Positions 59,999 through 64,000 of a DNA stretch of 64,000 nucleotides are shown piece by piece. The stretch comes from Spirosoma sordidisoli. GTDB lineage: Bacteria > Bacteroidota > Bacteroidia > Cytophagales > Spirosomataceae. Numbering within the stretch: position 1 is the first letter of the stretch; each line of letters opens with the position of its first letter. The position numbers and the translations under genes are program-made. The notes beneath the pieces are model-generated. The model had not been told where the DNA came from. It did not search any database and saw only the letters and a list, made by a program, of their open reading frames with translations. The stretch spans positions 434,001 to 498,000 of the forward strand of contig NZ_SBLB01000002.1 of the NCBI RefSeq assembly GCF_004138325.1. The letters are read 5' to 3'.

Positions 59999-61261
59999 AT
60001 GGAAAACTACACCTTTACTGCCGTTGACCGGTTTCTGCGATACGTCCGGATCGATACCCAGTCGGACCCGCAATCGACAACGAATCCCAGTACCGAAAAA
60101 CAGAAGGACCTGAGCCGGTTGCTGGTTCAGGAGTTGCTGGATATGGGCGTTACCGATGTCGAGCTGGATGAATGGGGCTATGTATACGCGACCATCCCGG
60201 CTACTACCGACAAAGCAAACGTGCCGACGATCTGCTTCTGCTCGCACGTCGATACGTCGCCTGATGTGACGGGGGCTGGTGTGAAGCCGATTATCCACGA
60301 ACGCTGGAACGGCGCCGACATTAGCCTGCCCGACCGGACAAACCCCGCCGATCCGGCGCAGGTTATCCGGGTCGCCGATCATCCGGATCTCCTGGATCAG
60401 ATCGGGAACGATATCATTACCGCCAGCGGCACGACCCTGCTGGGGGCCGACAATAAAGCGGGCGTGGCCGAGATCATGGATGCCGCCCACTACCTGCTTA
60501 CCCACCCCGGGGTCAAACACGGGCGAATCCGGCTGCTGTTCACGCCTGACGAAGAAGTGGGACGGGGCACCGAAAAAGTTGACATTCAGAAGCTGGGCGC
60601 TGATTTTGGCTATACCATCGATGGGGAGAGCCTGGGTACGCTGGAAGATGAGACGTTCTCGGCCGATGCGGTCCGGATTCAGATTCAGGGTGTCAGTACG
60701 CACCCCGGCTTTGCGAAGGGCAAACTCGAAAATGCCCTGAAGATTGCGGCCGACCTGCTGGCCAGCCTGCCCAAAGAAGCCCTGTCGCCCGAAACGACCG
60801 ACGAGAAGGACGGGTTTGTTCATCCCACCCGGCTGGAGGGCAACCAGGATCAGGCGGTGCTGGAGTTCATTATCCGCGACTTCACCGAAGCGGGTCTGCA
60901 CGAGAAGGAAACGTATCTGCAAAACCAGCTCAACGATGTGCTGGCCGGTTATCCCGGCTCCAAAGCCGATTTTGTCGTAAAGCAGCAATACCGGAATATG
61001 AAAGAAGTGCTGGATCAGCATCCGGCGGTTGTCGATAACGCGCTCGAAGCTATCCGCCGGGCGGGCTTATCGGCCAGGCGCCGAAGCATCCGGGGTGGCA
61101 CGGATGGCTCGCGACTGTCATTCATGGGGCTGCCCTGTCCGAACATCTTCGCCGGTGAACATGCGTTTCATTCGCGGCAGGAGTGGGTATCGGTTCAGGA
61201 TATGCAGAAGGCGGTAGAGGTGATTGTCAACGTGGCCCGGGTTTGGGAAGAACGGGCCTGA
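59999..61261 (+). CDS. pepT: peptidase T
   Basis: 420 residues. M20B tripeptidase of the cytoplasm: RFLRYVRIDTQSDPQSTTNP, metal-binding CSHVDTSPDVTG, LLGADNKAGVAEIM, FTPDEEVGRGTEKVD and near the end RGGTDGSRLSFMGLPCPNIF. Two zinc ions are bound by His, Asp, Glu. It removes N-terminal residues from tripeptides. A long antisense open frame (59975-61021) is a shadow. Confidence 0.95.
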   Translation: MENYTFTAVDRFLRYVRIDTQSDPQSTTNPSTEKQKDLSRLLVQELLDMGVTDVELDEWGYVYATIPATTDKANVPTICFCSHVDTSPDVTGAGVKPIIHERWNGADISLPDRTNPADPAQVIRVADHPDLLDQIGNDIITASGTTLLGADNKAGVAEIMDAAHYLLTHPGVKHGRIRLLFTPDEEVGRGTEKVDIQKLGADFGYTIDGESLGTLEDETFSADAVRIQIQGVSTHPGFAKGKLENALKIAADLLASLPKEALSPETTDEKDGFVHPTRLEGNQDQAVLEFIIRDFTEAGLHEKETYLQNQLNDVLAGYPGSKADFVVKQQYRNMKEVLDQHPAVVDNALEAIRRAGLSARRRSIRGGTDGSRLSFMGLPCPNIFAGEHAFHSRQEWVSVQDMQKAVEVIVNVARVWEERA

Positions 61262-61274
61262 TTCGGTCATCGTT

Positions 61275-61330
61275 AAACGGGCAAGCTATCGGGCAGGAAT
61301 AACCAACTGCCGGGATAGCTTGCCCCGTTT
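61275..61330 (+). terminator. hairpin after pepT
   Basis: An inverted repeat with a stem of about 20 bp and a small bulge (AAACGGG-CAAGCTATC pairs with GATAGCTTG-CCCCGTTT). It starts 14 bases after the pepT stop and has TTTG at the end. Confidence 0.75.
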
Positions 61331-61395
61331 GTTAGCAGTAGTGCCGCCATCGCATAAACCTGTTGCCGAACTACAGACTACGGGCCATAAACCCG

Positions 61396-61437
61396 CCTGA
61401 CGCGTCTCAAATTATAACCTGACGCGTCTCAAATTAT
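61396..61437. repeat. tandem 20-bp repeat upstream of the TonB receptor gene
   Basis: CCTGACGCGTCTCAAATTAT occurs twice with a period of 22 bases (61396-61415 and 61418-61437). Each copy holds the palindrome GACGCGTC. It lies 100-140 bases before the receptor ATG, in a 276-base gap that otherwise shows only the pepT hairpin. Confidence 0.85.
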
Positions 61438-61537
61438 TCCTGAGTCGATACGGAGCCTGCCACCAGCCACCTTTGAGCCATCGTTCAGCGCAGTACGTCG
61501 GTCAACGTCGACCCCCAACCGCTGAGCCCCCAAGCTC

Positions 61538-63967
61538 ATGGCACGCTATCTCTATCTTATTGTTCTGGCCGTTCTGTCCGTACCGGCCGTTGCCCAGACC
61601 TTAACGGGTGTCATTCGGGAGTCGAATGCCCAGCCGGCTTCCTTTGCCGCCCTGAAACTCATGCGTACTGCCGATTCCAGCTTTGCAGGGGGAACGATGG
61701 CTGACGAAAAAGGGCTGTACGCGTTTAAAAATGTAGCCGACGGCAGCTACCGTATTCAGGCGTCGCTGGTTGGCATGAACACCGTAACGAGCCGGGTCAT
61801 ACAGGTGCAGGCGGGCCAGTCGGCAGTTGTCGACACGCTTACGTTTCGGCCGCTCAGCCAGACCCTGACGACCGTAACGGTGCGGGCTCAGAAACCGTAT
61901 ATCGAACAGCAGACCGACAAAACGGTACTCAACGTAGCGGCTGACGCTACGGCTCAGGGAAAAACGGCCTATGAGTTATTGCAACAGGCCCCCGGGGTCG
62001 TGATCGATCCGAACGATAATGTCAGAATGGCGGGCAAGCAGGGGGCTACCGTCTTCATCGACGGGAAGCCGACGAACCTATCGGCCACGGATCTGGCTAA
62101 CCTGCTCAAGTCAACGCCCGCGTCGACCATCGAAAAAATTGAGTTGATCACCAATCCGTCGGCGCGCTACGATGCGCAGGGTGGGGCCGGCATCATCAAT
62201 ATCAAATTTCGGCGCGACAAAAGCCTGGGGCTGAACGGAAATGCATCGGGTGGCTATGGGCAAAGCGACCACCACCGGGCCAACGCAGCCGTCGATCTGA
62301 ACTACCGGGCCAAACGGCTGAACCTGTTCGGAAACCTCTCGGGAACCGACAACTTTCAGATTACGAATGTTCGGCTGGATCGGACGGCGGGCGGGCTCCA
62401 GTTTCGGCAGCGGGGGTACGACTCAGACGGAACCCGGGCGCTTGTCTATAAAACCGGTGCCGATTATTTTATCGGTAGTCGTCACACGCTGGGGCTGATT
62501 ATTTCGGGCAATACAGCCTCGAACCGGTTCGGCACCTACACGACAACCGATATAGTCAGCAACCAGAGTCGCCCGGATTCCAGCGTGGCCAACCAGGTCA
62601 ACAACCCGAGCCGGTTTAGCCGGGTCAATGGCGCCTTCAATTACCGCTATACCGATACGCTGGGCCTGGTTGTCAATCTGGACGCCGACCTGACCCGCTT
62701 CAGTAACGTATCGCCCAGTACCATCATCAGCGATTACGTCAACGCCAATCGGGAGCCGCTGTTTCGCCGGCAGAACCGCTTCGATGCCAGTACCGGCATT
62801 ACGATTGTTACGTTGAAAGGGGATCTGGAGAAAGAATGGAAAGCCCAGCGCCTGAAACTGGAAACCGGCTTCAAGCATACCGACGTAGCCACGGATAACG
62901 AACTGCTGGTCTTCTCAGGACCGGAGAATACGCCCGATATCAACCGCACGAATCGCTTTACCTATCGAGAGATCGTCAGCGCGGTGTACACATCGCTGAA
63001 CCGGTCGTTCGGCAAGAAATGGACGGTACAGACGGGTCTGCGCGCTGAACACGCCACGGTGCGGGGGCGGTCTACGGATTTACGCTCGTCGGGCAGTCTG
63101 GAGCGGCCCGATACCACCTACCTGAATCTGTTTCCAACGGCTTTTGTGCAGTACCAGGCAACGGAGAAGAGCCTCTTTGCGGCCAATTACGGCCGGCGGA
63201 TCGGTCGGCCCAACTACCAGGACCTGAACCCGTTCATCTACCAGCTGGACCCGTATACCAGCCAGCGCGGTAATCCCTATCTCCGTCCGTCCTATACGCA
63301 TAATGCCGAGCTGAGTTACACGTACAAGTGGGCGACGACGGTAAAAATCGCCTACAGCCAGACTAACGATTTCGCGACGGATGTGATTCGTCAGGAGGGC
63401 ATCACGGGTTATCAGACCGTTGCCAACGTGGGCCGGACGGATGCGCTGAACGTCTCGTTCAGTACCCCGCTGCCCATTACCAAGTGGTGGAATGGGTACG
63501 TCTACGCCGGGGCTACCTGGAATCGCTTTCGGGGCAATCTGTCGGTCAGTGAACCGTTTGATCAGCGCGCTTTTGCCTTCGATGGCTACATGCAACACGC
63601 GTTCACGCTATCACCGGTCTGGTCGACCCAGGTGTCAGGTTTCTGGAGTGCACCCACCACGCAGACGGTGTACCAGATTGGAGGACTCGGGGCAATTAAC
63701 CTAAGCGTTCAGAAAAAAGTCTGGGAAGGCCGGGGTAAGCTGACCCTCAGCCTGGACGATGTACTGAACACCATGCGCTGGAAACAATCGGCCAACTTTA
63801 GCCTGGACCCGGCGAGTCCCCAGCAGTTTGTGATCGACAGGAAGTGGGAAAGTCGGCGGGTAAGTCTCCGGTTTGCCTACCGTTTCGGGAGTAACGACAT
63901 CAAATCGGCCCGTGAGCGCGAAACCGGCACCGACGCCAACCGCATCAAAACGAAGGGCAACCTGTAG
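61538..63967 (+). CDS. TonB-dependent receptor-like outer membrane protein
   Basis: 809 residues with signal peptide [21 protein letters not shown] carboxypeptidase-regulatory-like domain (22-105; TGVIRESNAQPASFAALKLM, GLYAFKNVADGSYRIQASL) precedes a plug (115-225; YELLQQAPGVVIDPNDNVRM, TVFIDGKPTNLSATDLANLL, NPSARYDAQGGAGIINIKF) and a beta-barrel of the outer-membrane-family-3 kind. GRRIGRPNYQDLNPFIYQLD is characteristic. These proteins differ from classical SusC in the barrel; the substrate is unknown. Two related repeats flank the gene. Confidence 0.92.
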   Translation: MARYLYLIVLAVLSVPAVAQTLTGVIRESNAQPASFAALKLMRTADSSFAGGTMADEKGLYAFKNVADGSYRIQASLVGMNTVTSRVIQVQAGQSAVVDTLTFRPLSQTLTTVTVRAQKPYIEQQTDKTVLNVAADATAQGKTAYELLQQAPGVVIDPNDNVRMAGKQGATVFIDGKPTNLSATDLANLLKSTPASTIEKIELITNPSARYDAQGGAGIINIKFRRDKSLGLNGNASGGYGQSDHHRANAAVDLNYRAKRLNLFGNLSGTDNFQITNVRLDRTAGGLQFRQRGYDSDGTRALVYKTGADYFIGSRHTLGLIISGNTASNRFGTYTTTDIVSNQSRPDSSVANQVNNPSRFSRVNGAFNYRYTDTLGLVVNLDADLTRFSNVSPSTIISDYVNANREPLFRRQNRFDASTGITIVTLKGDLEKEWKAQRLKLETGFKHTDVATDNELLVFSGPENTPDINRTNRFTYREIVSAVYTSLNRSFGKKWTVQTGLRAEHATVRGRSTDLRSSGSLERPDTTYLNLFPTAFVQYQATEKSLFAANYGRRIGRPNYQDLNPFIYQLDPYTSQRGNPYLRPSYTHNAELSYTYKWATTVKIAYSQTNDFATDVIRQEGITGYQTVANVGRTDALNVSFSTPLPITKWWNGYVYAGATWNRFRGNLSVSEPFDQRAFAFDGYMQHAFTLSPVWSTQVSGFWSAPTTQTVYQIGGLGAINLSVQKKVWEGRGKLTLSLDDVLNTMRWKQSANFSLDPASPQQFVIDRKWESRRVSLRFAYRFGSNDIKSARERETGTDANRIKTKGNL

Positions 63968-63988
63968 AGACGCGACCCGTCGCGTCTC
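63967..63988. repeat. GAGACGCGA/TCGCGTCTC hairpin element
   Basis: Perfect 9-bp inverted repeat with a 4-base loop (arms 63967-63975 and 63980-63988), directly at the receptor stop codon. It shares CGCGTCTC with the tandem repeat at 61396-61437, which suggests a dispersed element; it can also act as a terminator. Confidence 0.7.
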
Positions 63989-64000
63989 GCGGCCCGACCC

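Noticed and set aside
59975-61021. 348-codon open frame on the minus strand
   Set aside because: Antisense to pepT.
1-64000. CRISPR arrays, tRNA or rRNA genes, prophage or insertion sequences
   Set aside because: No regularly spaced repeats, no recognisable cloverleaf in the gaps inspected, and no transposase, integrase or phage structural gene was seen. A tRNAscan-type search would settle the tRNA question.

Overview
The window looks like chromosomal DNA of a Bacteroidota bacterium of the order Cytophagales, most like Spirosoma and relatives (Spirosomataceae). The reasons are: a type IX secretion (T9SS) sorting domain protein plus PorE-like and PorD-like (DUF4835) proteins; the Bacteroidota form of RNA polymerase omega; a Rho factor with a very large disordered insert; a type III glutamine synthetase; and Bacteroidota promoters (TTG about 23 bases before TAnnTTTG). 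Base composition is roughly 54% GC by eye. Genes are tightly packed on both strands. I saw no rRNA, tRNA, CRISPR array, prophage or intact insertion sequence.

Layout. 1-3.8 kb (minus): ompA-type lipoprotein, DUF2945, DUF3140, PA2169-type four-helix protein and a cut-off glgX, a set that suggests general stress and storage. 4-9.9 kb: secreted hydrolase, two beta-propeller proteins, an OmpR-type two-component pair and a DUF1573 protein. 10-14.1 kb: S9 peptidase and GH130 enzyme. 14.3-14.8 kb: two small disordered hydrophilic proteins. 14.9-20.2 kb: isochorismate synthase with a MenI-like thioesterase (menaquinone), a histidine phosphatase, a LytS/LytTR pair and a DUF3298 lipoprotein. 20.3-22.9 kb: rho with a long leader. 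23.1-25.8 kb: coaX, an outer membrane protein, lptC. 25.8-27.3 kb: three-lipoprotein operon with cytochrome c and SCO. 27.4-36.9 kb: recN, PorD-like, coaBC, rpoZ, bamD, a T9SS cargo, an OstA/LptA-like protein, tilS. 37.1-39.4 kb: PorE-like protein.

39.6-45.4 kb holds two SDR oxidoreductases, a DinB protein and an unusual trio: a GCS2/YbdK-type ligase, a free-standing class I glutamine amidotransferase and an ATP-grasp-like protein. This is the best candidate here for an undescribed pathway. 45.5-50.6 kb: mtaB and two glutamine synthetases of different types, each with its own promoter. 50.6-51.3 kb: a low-GC two-gene nucleotidyltransferase cassette. 51.3-56.6 kb: dicarboxylate symporter, OsmC, an NADPH oxidoreductase, a DJ-1/PfpI protein, an HxlR regulator and a membrane M28 peptidase. 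56.7-61.3 kb: an acidic protein, MoxR ATPase, VWA protein, pyrophosphohydrolase and pepT. 61.5-64 kb: a TonB-dependent-receptor-like protein flanked by related GACGCG-containing repeats.

Two sequence-level patterns recur. Exact TAnnTTTG boxes precede many genes, sometimes so close to the start codon that the mRNA would have almost no leader. Long hairpins, often without a T-run, sit at many gene ends. All function calls are from reading the sequence; no database search was run.
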